Positions 23,103 through 36,600 of a stretch of 64,000 nucleotides of DNA are shown here, piece by piece. Numbering within the stretch: position 1 is the first letter of the stretch; each line of letters opens with the position of its first letter. Location: positions 2,046,001 to 2,110,000 of the forward strand of contig SRSI01000078.1 in the NCBI GenBank assembly GCA_005656395.1, read 5' to 3'. Source of the stretch: Strongyloides papillosus. Taxonomy: Eukaryota; Nematoda; Chromadorea; Rhabditida; Strongyloididae. A program made the position numbers and the translations under genes. A model generated the notes under the pieces. That model saw only the letters and a list, made by a program, of their open reading frames with translations. It searched no databases and was not told the DNA's origin.

Positions 23103-25885
23103 ATGGTACATTACAATAAATATATGAATTTTATAGAAGCTATCAAGGATTCACCAAATTTCAGGTATATTTATTATAAATTTATTAAACTTATTTCTAA
23201 TCTTAAATTGTTAGAGCTTCATTGCATGATAATGAGTTGTATTTGGGAGGATTTCGTAAAAGGATCGAGGAATTAATCACAACAATTGATCACGTGCTCT
23301 CATTAGAGGAGCAATTAACTGCCGCTTCTGGGTATGTTTAGTAATCTAATTATAATACTACAGTTAGATTAATTTATAAATAATAATAAAATTAAAATAT
23401 TTTAGAAAACTAAATATATGTTTTGCTGAAGTATGGAAAAGTATGAAAAATAATGATCCAGTCTCAGATGTAACATTCTCAACTGTCTCTGAAGGATTCT
23501 CTAAAATAATGAGCACAAATGGTTCAATACATGAAAGTTCTTTCCTATCTATGCGTAATGTTCTTATCAACTTTTTAAAAGGGTAAGTTGATAAATTTCT
23601 TATCTAATAAAGATATCATAAATATACCTACTTGCCTATCTAATATAATCTATCAAAATGTTGTAATCAAATAAATTTTATGATAAATTAGGTGACAAGC
23701 GTAATCATTTAAGTAAAACTAAACAAGAGTTATATAATGTAAACAATAAATAAAATATTTTTAGTGATTTAGAAAGGTTATCCGAAACAAAATCTCAATT
23801 TAATAGTATATCGTCAAACTTGGAGGAAGCATTAACTAAAAAAGCAGGTATATCAAGACAAAAGGCAAATGAACTGAATGAAGCAAAAAATTCTCTTACG
23901 GCTATTGGAACATGTTTTGCACACGTGTCAGTAGATTATGTAGCTCAAATAAATTTAATTCATGCCAAAAAATGTTATATACTTATTGAAGCTGTAAGAT
24001 TAATCTTTAACATAACTATTCATTTTTTATTTACTCTTTTTTTACAACTATAGATTTGGAAATTTCTCAACGAAGGGACAAATTATTATAAAAAGAGTTA
24101 CAAGACATTGATTGATTTTGTCGATAGAGAAGGACAAGGAATTTCCGATACCATTAGTCATTTAAAGTGTAATTTTAAAGTTATGGAGAAAAAAATGCAG
24201 GATAGACATTCTGTTGTACCAAAGGTAACTTTAAACCAAATAGTTTTTTGTCTTAAATTGTTTATATAATAATCATACTTTATTATTTTTATATAATTCA
24301 GGAAATGTTTTCACACCCAGCAGGATTATCACTAGATCCAGAAGTTGTTATGGAAGGATATTTATTTAAAAGATCATCGAATGCTTTTAAATCATGGAAT
24401 AGAAGATGGTTCCAAATAAAAGATAATAAATTAATGTATTCACATAAAAATAGTGATACTGAACAACTAAGAGTTATGGAGGATAATTTAAAGTTATGTT
24501 TAGTTCGTCTAGCACCACCAAATATTGAGAGGTCTTGTTGTTTTGAATTAGTTACACCATGCAAATCTCATATGCTACAGGCTGATTCTGATTTACTTTG
24601 TAAATCCTGGATACGTGCTTTACAACGTACCATCCAACATTTACATGAAGAAACGTTTCAAAAACCAGTAAAAGAATTTAATATTGAGAGTGAGGAAAGT
24701 GAGGGACAACAACTTAATGATAATAATATAACAAATACATATGGGTGTGATTCAAGTGAATCGAATAATAGTACACCACGACAAGACTTGCAAAAATATG
24801 ATATCCAAGATCCACCACTAAAGAAATTTAATAATGCATTGTCAATAAGAGAATTTTACTCACATGTACGTTCAATACCAGGGAATACTATTTGCGCAGA
24901 TTGTGGGTGTTTAGATGCAAAATGGATAAGTATTAATCTTGGTATAATTATATGCATTGAATGTAGTGGTGTTCATAGAAGTCTTGGTGTTCATGTCTCA
25001 AAAGTAAGATCATTAACGATGGATTCATTGGAAAATAAACAACAAGAAGTTATGCTATCATTAGGCAATGATATTGTTAATTCAATTTATATGAAATATT
25101 ACAATTCTTGGTCTAATGATTATCCTTTAATAACAAAAGATTCTTCAAGATCTGAAAGAGAACAATTTATAAAAGCGAAGTATGTTAAAAAAATATTTAC
25201 TGAAAGGGCACCTACTTCAAGTAACGGGATAAAAATATTTGATAATAATTGTGATGATAATGAGTCAGAGGTTACTCATCAATATTTACTCCTACCGACA
25301 AATGAAACATTATCAATTAAAAGCTTTGATCGACCAGAATCAAGGTTATCTTGTGATTCCGAAACAACAAAATTTGATCATTCAGGAAATGATGAATTAT
25401 TTTTACCAGATAAGGTATATGATGTTATAAAAAACAATGATATTGTTAAAATGTTAGAACTTCTCGCAAATGGCTTTGACATTAATTCTTTAATCCAAGG
25501 TAACACACCATTACATATTGCAGTAAAATATAATAACCAAGCAATGATTGAATTTTTAATACTTAATGGTGGAAAAATAAATGCATTTAACGAAGATTTA
25601 GATACACCATTAAACATTGCGGTTACAATTGGAGATCCATTGTTGGTTTATCAATTGATCAAAAGGAATGCTGATAAATCTATAAAAAATAAGCGGGGTT
25701 TGACACCTTTAGAATGTGCTATGGAAAATGAACACGCAAATGTAGTCGTTTTGTTTCGTCTTGTTGATTTGAAAGATGAATGTACAAATGTTGATAGTAA
25801 TAATACAATGCTAGATGAGAATATTGATGATTTTTTGAGCAACTTACAAATCCAGGAGAATGAATTTAAAGAGTCAAAAATATAA
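23103..25885 (+). CDS. cnt-1: ACAP-type Arf GTPase-activating protein (BAR-PH-ArfGAP-ankyrin)
   Basis: Six exons (23103-23164, 23215-23331, 23406-23582, 23765-23993, 24054-24224, 24302-25885) keep frame across introns of 50-182 bp and give 779 residues, close to the family norm. The protein senses membrane curvature and switches off Arf GTPases on endosomes. The first five exons form the BAR coiled coil, starting FIEAIKDSPNFR, the usual ACAP opening; ATG 23124 is an alternative start that fits ACAP length slightly better. The PH domain is about 266-370 (MEGYLFKR ... WNRRWFQIKD). ArfGAP zinc ligands are CADC at 450-453 and CIEC at 470-473, and the arginine finger is in SGVHRSLG (about 478). 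Ankyrin repeats occupy about 640-745 (NTPLHIAVKYNN, DTPLNIAVTIGD, LTPLECA). The orthologue in C. elegans is CNT-1. Confidence 0.93.
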
Positions 25886-28800
25886 AACTATCTATTTTTT
25901 AATTTAAATATGCACATTAAATTATTATACATATCTATATACATATATATAATTGTTTTATCATTAAATTTTAACCAATTTAATCACCTCGATTTTCCAC
26001 TTAGAATAACAATTATTTCCCAACTTTAAAAACGGGATTATTATGTTGTAAAAATAACATATAAATATTTTTCTTTTATAATACCTTGATAGTAATTTAT
26101 TTTCTCATCATATTAATACATTAAAAATAAACATATTATTTTAAGAGTAAAGATACACATCTTTAAATTACTTCTTTTTTTTAATTTTTAAACATTTCAA
26201 TGTTTTACTTTCTTAAATGCGTTTATTTTCTTAAATACTGTGTTAGAAATTTATGACTAATTATATTTATTACTATAATGTATTGTAGAAACTATAATAT
26301 TATTAAACTACTTTTTGCTTACTATTATTTATATAAATAAAGGTACAAAAAATGTATGAATAGAAAAAATAATTTTTTTATAAATCAAAAAAATTTTTAT
26401 AAATAAAAATATAATGCTACAACCACTAGTCATAAAAATTTTTTTCTTCTTCTATATTAGCTATTTATATATATTTATGTATTCATCTATTAAAATACAC
26501 AGTATTATTCATATTATATATTTATATCTATATTTCTTTTGTTTAATTTTTGAAAAAAGATAATCTTTCCTTTGATATTATAATATTGACTTATTCAATG
26601 TCTCTTATACAATATATGAAAAATAATAAGACACAAAGTTGGTTTTATGTAATAAATAAATCATTCTGTAAACTTCTACAGATTAAGAAGGAAACTGCAA
26701 AAGTATCATAAACTACTGTGTTCTAAATAATTTTGATCTTTTAGTAATTATAGTATATATATTGTATATATCTGTTATGCATCTTGAATTGAAGAATTCA
26801 CAAAAGATGATGATATACTACATGTACTTATTCTTATTTCACATTCTCTCTCTCTTTCTCATCCTTCTATTGATGAAGGACATAATTCGTACTTTTATAA
26901 CAATTTACATTGGGTTTTCTTTTTGATTGATAAATATTATAATGTTATTAATTTCTTATAAAAGTCTCTTTATGGATTCCCACAGATGTAACGATCAGTT
27001 CTTAATATTATCACTAATATTAACATTTTCATGTCATGTAATTTTTACTAATAAAGTGATATACTTTTCGATTATTCATTTTAAGAGTTTTCCCATTATT
27101 ATCATTTTATGAACGAGTTAATAAAAGAACAATTTTAATATATATAATATGTTGATTAATTTATTTTATTCATCCAAGAATATCCATTTTAATATATAAT
27201 GTTATTATACTTGTAACTACTTTATTTCACCCATTATATTGTTATCACTTTATTTTAAATAAAATGTTTAATATTTTATATAATTTTAAGGGGTAACAAG
27301 AGAAATTTTTATTATATTTCATTGTAACATTTGGTAGATTACACTTTGATCAAAGTAAATTTATTTAACCAATTCTTTTTTTTGTGTAAATATATCAATA
27401 TTTTAAAAAATAAATTTTTTTAATTTTAATTTTATTTTAAACAATAGCGTTATTTAACTCAATCTGATATAAATAAATAAATTTTGTTTGTTATGTTGAT
27501 AATAATTTCAGTCCACTGTGAGATTGACAATTTTTTTTACATCTATTATCTTTTATAAATAAGATTTTAAAAAATTTTACAACTATAATTGTAGGAAAAA
27601 TTTTTGAGGTAATGTTGATTAATATAAATATATGTCTAACCAGTATTCAATAATTCGTTTTTAAGTTATGATTAAAAATTAAAATTTTGCAAATATTTTT
27701 TTTCTTCTCTCCTCAAAAAGTAATATTTAAAATTTATAGTTTTTGAGCATTATTAAAATATTTCAATACAAATAAATCAATCTAAATATTTTTATGATTT
27801 AAAACAAATAACCCTTTTTAAAAATTGTTTCTTCTTATAAAAATATCGTGAAAAGTACTTTTTTTTTACCGAACCTTTGAAATATTAAAAAATCGATATA
27901 CTTTATTTTTGAGTTTTCGAAATGTATACATAATAAACTTAAACAAAATTAATCTCTCCTTCTACTTTTATAACATTTCGTGAATTATTAATAATTTCAT
28001 GTTAAAGTTTATGTGACTATAATATGTCAAATTTTAAAAGGAAAAAAATTTATTCTATATACACTTTAGAAATTTTTTATAAGTCAAAAGAGTGTATATA
28101 ATTTCAAATTATTTTTATAAAAACTCATTTATATATGATTGATGTAAGATCAGTTAAATATACAATTACAATTTTTTTGAGGACAATAATTCTTTAACAG
28201 TTAAAATTCCACATTTTAAGATATATTAGTCATTTTTATAATCGGCTATATATTTTAGAAAGCTTATCTTCAAATAAATTATTATGATTTTAGGTTAAGA
28301 CGTATTTATAGTAATATAGTTTGTTTAAAGAACACAATAGTATTGTTTTGAATAAATTTCCTTGTTTATTAAAAAATGTTCTATTTTTCAATTTTTTGAA
28401 TAATTATTTATAATATTATTAAAAGAAAAGTTTAACAGTCATGTTACAGAGAAATAAACAATGTTATTATATATTTAAAATTGAAATAATTTGTAAATAT
28501 ATATGTGATTATTCTTATAATTACCATTCAATTTAGATAATATTATTATGGTTTATTTTATTATTTTTTTATTAAGTATAGTAGGAGAATAAAAAAATTT
28601 TTATTTATATTAAGTTAGTTGAGAATGCCATTAAAAAATAACGATATAGATAGACTATAAAAAATTTTAATATATTATTGAAAAAATTGATTACAATGAT
28701 TATTAAAATTAATTTAGTTAGCGAGACAAAAAGTTAAGTGCAAAAACAAAGTCAATTTATTTTTAAAGAAAAAAATCAGTGTTTTTGTTTATAAAAATTT

Positions 28801-29987
28801 TTTCCTAAATACAATCTTAAATATTTATTTTTTCTTCCTTAATTCATTGAATTAAAAGTGAAGTATATAAAAATTTTATAGTAAACACCATTTTATATTT
28901 ATCATTTAATTTAAAAAATATGGTCAACATTAAGATATTTATTATATTTATAGTTTTAGATATAATCCATAATTTGTAATAATAGTATAAGAGTGTCTTC
29001 TGTCTGATAAAGTAGATATGATACTTTTAAAATGCTAATAATAAATGCTAATTTCTTCTAATGTCGACAACTTTTGAACACTGCTGATATATATCATTAT
29101 ATTTAAAAATAAAATAATTATTTAAAGTATTAATTTAAGCTATTTTATAAAATTTTTCTTCATTTAACATATTTTGATATATATTTCCAAACAAAGAAAA
29201 ATGGTACAGTTTTATTATTACTTTTTAATGTTGTAGATGGAAGAGAATTATAAAATATTATTATTTTATCGTAGGGACATAAAAAGAAGTTTAATATATT
29301 AAATATGATATGAGGTAGTCATCAACTACAAAAGTCGATTGTTAATTTATAAAATGAGGTATCTATTCACCAATCATCTACTTTATGCAGATATTTTTCC
29401 AACTCACTCCTACTCTTACTATTATTCATCTTCTTTTTTTTATTTCAAATAGTTATTTTTAGGAATATATTTTTTATTTAATTAAGAAAATGTTGACGTT
29501 TTACGATTTTTTGTCAGCCAAACACCCTCATTTATACTTTAAATAAATTTTTGTTGATGAATTAAATGTATCTATATGACATACTTTAGCTTAATGTCTT
29601 TAACATACTTAGTTAAACTTAAACTATTAGTTTTGATATGTTTGAGGTCAACTATTATGTTATACATATTCAATATTATTTATTATTGAATGTTTTCAAT
29701 ATAGCTAAATGTTTAAAGAAAAATTTTTTTTAATAAAATTTTACATTTTTGATCTATTTTTTTTCATCTTTTTATAATTCATATTTTCTTTATCATTATA
29801 TATTATATTGCTTCTTTCATTGAGTAATAAATTATTCAATTTTAGTATAAATTTTTCTTTTTATTTTATAGCTATTCTATTTTATTTTACTATATGTGAT
29901 TCCCATGACATTTTATCTAAAATAAACCATTATAATAAATTTTTTCCTTTTTATTTATAGAAAGAAGACTTTTCTGGGTTTTTTAGA
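25886..29987. other. Intergenic, no gene seen
   Basis: 4.1 kb of extremely AT-rich DNA between cnt-1 and mel-11, with runs of A or T and short AT repeats. It presumably contains the cnt-1 3' UTR and the mel-11 promoter and 5' leader. No RNA gene or mobile element was recognised. Confidence 0.5.
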
Positions 29988-32279
29988 ATGGATGTGGACA
30001 TGACTAGTGATTTTAGTTCTATTGTCGGTAATAGACAGGATACCATACAAAAAAGAAAAGAATATATGGAGGTAAGTATTTTTGTTCACTACTTGTCAGT
30101 TTTGAAAATTAAAAATGTTATATTATTTTAAGAAAGCTGTAAAAAGTTGGCGATATAATGTTGAATTTGAACCAGATAAAAAAAGAACACCAGTAAAAGT
30201 TGACTTTAATTTAAATATTAAATTTGCTGCTGCATGCAAAGCATCAGATTTTGATGATATAAAAAAATATCTAGCTGAGGGTGCTAATATAAATTATGTT
30301 GGACCAGATGGATTGACAGCTTTACACAATGCTATCATTGATAACAATTGTGAGATCGTAAAACTTTTAGTTGAGAATGGTTCAGATGTAAATATTCAAG
30401 ATCCAATGTATTGGACACCATTGCATTCTGCCATTGAAATGGGGAATTTAGAAATTATTCAAATTTTATTAGATAACGGTGCTGATCCTTCACTAATGAA
30501 TAGTGATGAAAAATTACCAATTGATTTGGCAAAAGATAATGACATTATAAAGGTTATTAGAAAAAAGATGGATGAATTACAAATGGATATTGATGATTTA
30601 CGTACAAAAGAACGGCAATCAATAAGGAGAGATATATTAAGATGGCATAAAAATAAATATTGGGATGAGAAATGCCATCCATTGACGGGATGTTATGCAA
30701 TACATGTTTGTGCAGCAAAAAATTATCTTCCTGAACTTTATGCTTTAGTTGTTCATAAAATATGTGATCTAAATTTGAAGGACAATGATGGGTGGACACC
30801 ATTACATGGTGCTGTTTATTGGAATAATTATGATGCAGCAATACTATTGGTAAAGAATGGTGCCGATATACATGCTAAGACAAATGTCAATGAAAATATT
30901 CTTGAGATTTGTGATACAGAAGAGACTAAAAATCTTGCAAATAATATTTTAAATAAAAAGAATGAATTAAAGGAGGATACCGCAAAATATGAATTAGACA
31001 AATTTAAATTACCTGAAGAGAAGGAAGAGACACCAGAGACGGAGGGTAATGAAACAACTTCTGAAACTATTCATGAAGTTGTTCCAACAATTAAATCAAA
31101 GATTACTGATGAGATAACGTATGTTTTAATAAATATTACTACTATTAAGTTGTATTTCTAGTGGTTCAAATGTCGTAGCAAATAATGAAAATGTAGATAA
31201 ATTTATTAGTGGTGTTCCGTGGGAAAAGATAAATAAACTCAAAAAAGTTGAAAATAGCGTCAAATTATTTAATGCTATTAATGCTAATCGTTATAATGTC
31301 GCTACATCTAACCAAAAGATAACTCACGATGAATCTGAATCAGAAAGGAAGATGATAAGTAAGCAAAGAAGAAGCGCAAGAAGATCAACACGTGGTATTA
31401 CACAAGACGAGCTTAAAGAAGTGATGAATGCAACAAAGAAAAGGGATGATTTGTTGTTTACTTCATCTAGTAGTTCATATGAAGATTCTCTGAATAAGCT
31501 GCCTTTTATTAATTCACGAACAAATGTTTCGAAACGTTCCGAAATTTATAATAATGATAAAATCAATCAACAAGAGTCATTTCCTCGCAGGACAAATCAA
31601 ACACATTCTTTTACTTATAATACTTCATCTAATTCTCAAACTTCTACATCAGCAAATTATTGGCTTAAAGATACACAAAATCAAAGTGAAGAAAATGGTT
31701 TTAGTGATCTAAATGATAAATCTCAAGAAAACAATACAAAAATGTACAAATTAATGGATAATAATTTGTCATTAAAAAAACCAATCTCATTTAGTCAAAC
31801 ATTCTCAACAACTAACAAAAATTATTCAAGTAGTAATGGTAGTAGTACTAGAGTAAGTGAATCACCGGATATTGTGAAGAAAACAATTACTGAAGTTGGC
31901 GAGACATTTTCCAAGGATACATCAAATGATGACGTATCTATAAAAACTGCAAAGACTCCTACATTATTAAGTAGTGATAAAATAATTGGTAATGAGGAAA
32001 TAGATTACATGTCATTGTATCTTCTTGAAAAACAGGCACATGAGAAACTTCAAAAAGATTTCATAAAAATTCAAAGGGATAATCTTATACTTAAACAAAA
32101 AGTTGAAAAAGTAGAAAGGCAACTTGAGGTAAGGTTACTTTTTCAGTACATTAATACTTAATTTTTTTTAGAATTCAAAACATGAAATAGATAAACTTGA
32201 ACAACTGAAAAGCGAAAATAGCGCTTTGGTAAGAGTTCTAGGAAAACTTACTAAAGAGGATGGATATAAGAAGAATTAA
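29988..32279 (+). CDS. mel-11: Myosin phosphatase targeting subunit (MYPT)
   Basis: Four exons (29988-30071, 30133-31118, 31162-32128, 32172-32279) joined across introns of 61, 43 and 43 bp give 714 residues. The protein targets PP1 to myosin II light chain and opposes Rho kinase in embryonic elongation and spermathecal contraction. Residues 50-53 (KVDF) are the PP1-docking RVxF motif. Ankyrin repeats follow from about 59 to 290 (GPDGLTALHNAI, YWTPLHSAIEMG, DGWTPLHGAVYWN), split by the helical spacer expected in MYPT. The inhibitory ROCK site is conserved: ARRSTRGIT, with Thr433 matching Thr696 of human MYPT1. The final exon encodes the C-terminal coiled coil ending LKSENSALVRVLGKLTK. It is shorter than vertebrate MYPT1, mostly in the low-complexity middle. 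A TTTTTTAG just before the start codon could be a trans-splice acceptor. Confidence 0.93.
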
Positions 32280-32869
32280 AAAAAAAATACTTTTTTTATA
32301 TATTTTGTAAACATGTATATTATTGTAAAATTACTTTTTGTAGATATTTATAGACACTTTAACATTCATTAGCCATATACCAAAATAAGTTAATATATAG
32401 CCAAAAAAATTCTCACACGCGAAAGGAATTTTTCCTTTTTTTTTATTTTTGTAAATTAATCATTAGTCTTACCAATTTTTTTACCTAGCTTGCCTATGAT
32501 TCGTTTTATTTATATAAGCAAACAATTTAATATTTTTTTAAAATATAGTTTATTAACTAATACTATAAAAATTATTTATCCATCTTATTTATTTTTTACA
32601 TAATTTTAAAGCAAATCTATATAGATGAGGTGTGTATATATCTTAAATTTTATTTGAAAAGTCAAGATCAAAAAGATTAATTTTTAAAAAAAAGTTATGT
32701 AGGAATTAGTAGAAAAAAATTATTATTATATTTCATATATTGTTATCATATTTTTGTTTATAACTATTTTTCTTTTTATCATTAAATAATAATATTTTAA
32801 TTATTCAGAATTTTGCTTCATATTCTTTTGTTAAATAACAAAATGGAAAAAAAAATGTCTTTATATTTT
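32280..32869. other. Convergent 3' region
   Basis: 590 bp between the stops of mel-11 (plus) and the HD-like gene (minus). It is AT-rich and contains both 3' UTRs and nothing else recognisable. Confidence 0.5.
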
Positions 32870-33627
32870 TTATTCTCCTAACGATATAATTTCTTCAGAG
32901 ATGTTTTTTCTTGCCTGTTCCTCATATTTATCCCTAAATTCTTTGGTTGCATAAATATTTGGTATTTGCAGAAATAATTTCAATACCTGAAAAGAAAATA
33001 TAACAAAAATTTTATAAATATAAAATTATACAAAATAACCTTTACTCGTTCCTTTTTATAATCTTTCTCATTTAAATATGAATATTCTTGACGAAGTTTT
33101 GATTTATATATCTCGTACTTTTCCGGACTTTCACCATGAACCATCATATCAAAGTCAATCAAATAATGAATGTCATCATTTCCATATGTTCCAATATTAA
33201 GATTAGCATCAGTGCAATTATTTTCACTCTCTAAAATTAAATTAACAACATACCCTTCTTGGTCAAATGTTGTCTCACTGCAAAATTTTTTAAATTGGTC
33301 AGCTGACAATTTGGCTGTCTCAGTTGATCTGCTATCATACTCCAAACTAAAAATAATAATAAAATATTTTTTTATTTAAAAATTTTTTGTTTATTTAATT
33401 TACTGTTTAAAAAAGATGGCAAATGCAACAGCATAACGGTCATGTAATCTATCTTTATGTTGGTCAAAAAGTTGAAGCATATTATGGAGGTGAGTTAAAT
33501 TATAAAATGGTCTATCAGAATATTGTTTAATAATTTTATCCCACCATTTCTCTTTAACTGTCTCACTCATGAAACTTGTCATATCATTCCAGCGTTCTCT
33601 TAAAGCACTTTTTTCCTCTGTTGTCAT
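32870..33627 (-). CDS. HD-superfamily-like protein with lost metal ligands
   Basis: Three exons, 33404-33627, 33040-33346 and 32870-32986, give 215 residues, the length of the predicted metal-dependent HD phosphohydrolases grouped as COG4339. Alignable blocks are [76 protein letters not shown] and [14 protein letters not shown]. In the enzymes the second block carries YHxxxH and the third carries the HD pair (FHDxxY). Here the first His is Tyr and HD is replaced by KH across the splice junction, while the late Asp (LIDFD) remains. Catalysis therefore looks unlikely. The second donor is either GTTATT at 33039 (used here, fits the family spacing) or GTAAAG six bases earlier, which would drop two residues. 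Function is unknown. Confidence 0.72.
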
Positions 33628-36600
33628 TTTTATATCAAAAAAATTGAGTGATATATCTATCTAAAATAGGAAGTATTACTAAAAATTTTAATGCATACAT
33701 AATTTGTTGCCACACGAAAGTATACATGATAATTAGAATAATATGAAAATTACTCAATAATATTGAAAGAAACCCTAACATATTGTTAGAAAAAGGAGTT
33801 ATTGGAATGTGTGAAAAGGTATATTTATGAATGAATAATATTATTAAAGTGAAATAAAAAGTTATGAATAATTTTTAAAAGGATTATTTTAAAGTATAAA
33901 ATATATGTATGATATAAGACAAAGAATATTTATAAATTACTTATATGATAGTTAATATATTGACTAGTCATAAAAAGGCCAGCTTTATGTTTTAGTAGCG
34001 TTTTCAATGTGGGAAGAAAAATTACAAAATGAAAAAGATGGTTAGCGACAAGAAAATTTTTTTCTAGCTTTCTTTAAAAAGCAGAGATAAGTCATTTTAA
34101 AGGGTATATATAGTCAAAAAGACTGTTATAGAAAATTGGCAAGGCATATTAAAAATATTTATACAATGTTACTTGAACTAATCCAAATATACATAGAACG
34201 ACTATTGCCTTTCTTTAACAATAAAATCATTTAAAAATACAATAAAAATGTTTTAAGATTGTCCTTTTTAAATAATAGAAAGGAGATAATGATAAATAAG
34301 GTGTACGTTTTGTTTTCAAAAGTATCTTAATATACAAATTATATCTTTTTAGAGTACAATAAAATAAAGAAAATTCCTCGAAGAATTATTTATTTCTTTT
34401 ACTTAATAATATATTTATCAAGAATAGTATATGGAATTTATATATTTGTTTGTTTCTTTTTAATACAAAAATAATTTTTTATTTCTTAATTATAAAATAA
34501 TTTAACTAATCTTCTTCAATCTTTTTTATTTTTTTATATGATAGATAAATAAATTCTTGTACTGTATTGATAACATTTTATAAAGTAGTGTCATTTTGTT
34601 ATTTACAAAGTATAGTTTATAAAAGGATAAGTAGCTTTAGCTTTTCTGTTTTAATTTATGTATTTATAGAATTGGTGGAAGAAAAAAATAAACAAAATAC
34701 TATACATTTTTGTATATTTTGATTATATTTTTAGTATCTTCAGCTGTTCAAAAAAATATACATAATTGTGGGGGAATTTTTTTGATAATAAAATAAACAA
34801 ATATCAAATTTATTTAACTCATCTAGCTAAATAAAAGAAAGCAAAAGTAATGTTATTATTATTTTTGTTGTTAAAGATAACTTACTTGACATTTATTTAT
34901 AGTAAAGGTTTATTTATATATGTAATCCTTTTATATAAAAACGAGCGGTGTAAAGAAATTTACTACTTAAATCAATAATAAACAGTATATGGACAATAAT
35001 AATGTTAAGTTCATTTCAATTATTAATAACACCTTTTCTTTTCTATATATATTTATTCCAGATGTGGCCCTTTCTCTCTCTCACATAATAATTATGATAA
35101 TATGTTGACATATTAACTGAAGACGTACTACAATTCATTAATTTATAAATTGTTCATCATTTCTAACATTTATATTCATCATTAACTAATCTTAAATATA
35201 AATTTCCTTTAACCCATTAAGCTTCATAAAGAACCTTTTACAACACCCATTATAATAAACTTTTTATAAATGAACAATTATTAAAATTTTATTATCACAT
35301 TTCCTTAAATACACTTAAAAATGTATATATTAACAATTATATTGTTGTATAATTTTTCTCTAGTTTTCACAACTTTTCCCTATGTTATCTTTCACTAATT
35401 GAGGAACATTATCTAGTTTTTATCAAAAAAAAACTTTTAATATTCTTTATTCACATAACATTTATTATTAACAATAAAAAATAACCTTTTTTGTATTATT
35501 GTTATATAATTTACATTAACAGAATTGTATTTAAAGTCTAATGTTAGGGAAAATGACACTATAACTTTTAATACATAATAATCATAAATTTGCACAATAA
35601 TTTAATTGTTATTCTGTTTTTTATTAAATTTTATTATTCCCTCGTTCTTTCTTTTTCTAAATAAGTAACAATAATTTCTGTATTAAAAAGAAAAGCTTCA
35701 TTTAACGTTATAACAAAATTTGTAGTAAAAATATGTGCATCTTTATCTGCTTTTAAAAAAAAGTTAAATAATTATCTTTATTGATGATATACTTTTTTTT
35801 GTAAAAAATTTATAATAGTAATATTGCATTTAATATCACCTCAAAAATAGAAAATAAGATAATATATATTTTTTGACTACAATATAACAACATCATGAGG
35901 AGAATAAAATTATGTTAGAGATAGATGTATATATATCTTTTGGACATTATGGTCACAACAACAACAAAAAAGATTTGTAATACCCCTCATATAATATTAT
36001 CACTTTCCCTTACAACAATTACATATATAATATTATTTTTATCAATGGCAAAATTTTTACTTACTCGTCCCATGAAAATATTCCTTTAAAATCTACTTTA
36101 ATTCATCCTCTTATTCATATATATGCATATACTAAAAATTTTATCGGATTTCTACTTAAAATTCTACAAAAGAATAGTATTTAGAAAAGTTTTGGTAAAA
36201 TTTTATTAAAACTATATAATTATTGTCCTTTTCATTATACATGCATCTATCCCTTTATATACATACATTATATATTTCATTCCAATCATTTTCTTTAATT
36301 TTGGTAATTAATAATGATTAAAGCGCATGTGTTGATAATTAAAAATAACAAGTATTTATAATTTAATCAAGTAACATTTTTTTGTCTTATAAATTATCAA
36401 ATTTTCAACCATTAGTATTATACAAGAATTTTTAACTATAAATTTGATATTCCTATTGTTTAAGTAAATCTTTCAGAAAAAAAGTACTTTATTGTAGTAA
36501 AATTCTACAATTAATATTCACTTTCCAATAAATATGTATTATATATCTATCTATTAAAACACAATTTTAAAGAGTAAAATATTTAACGCATTTATTAGTA

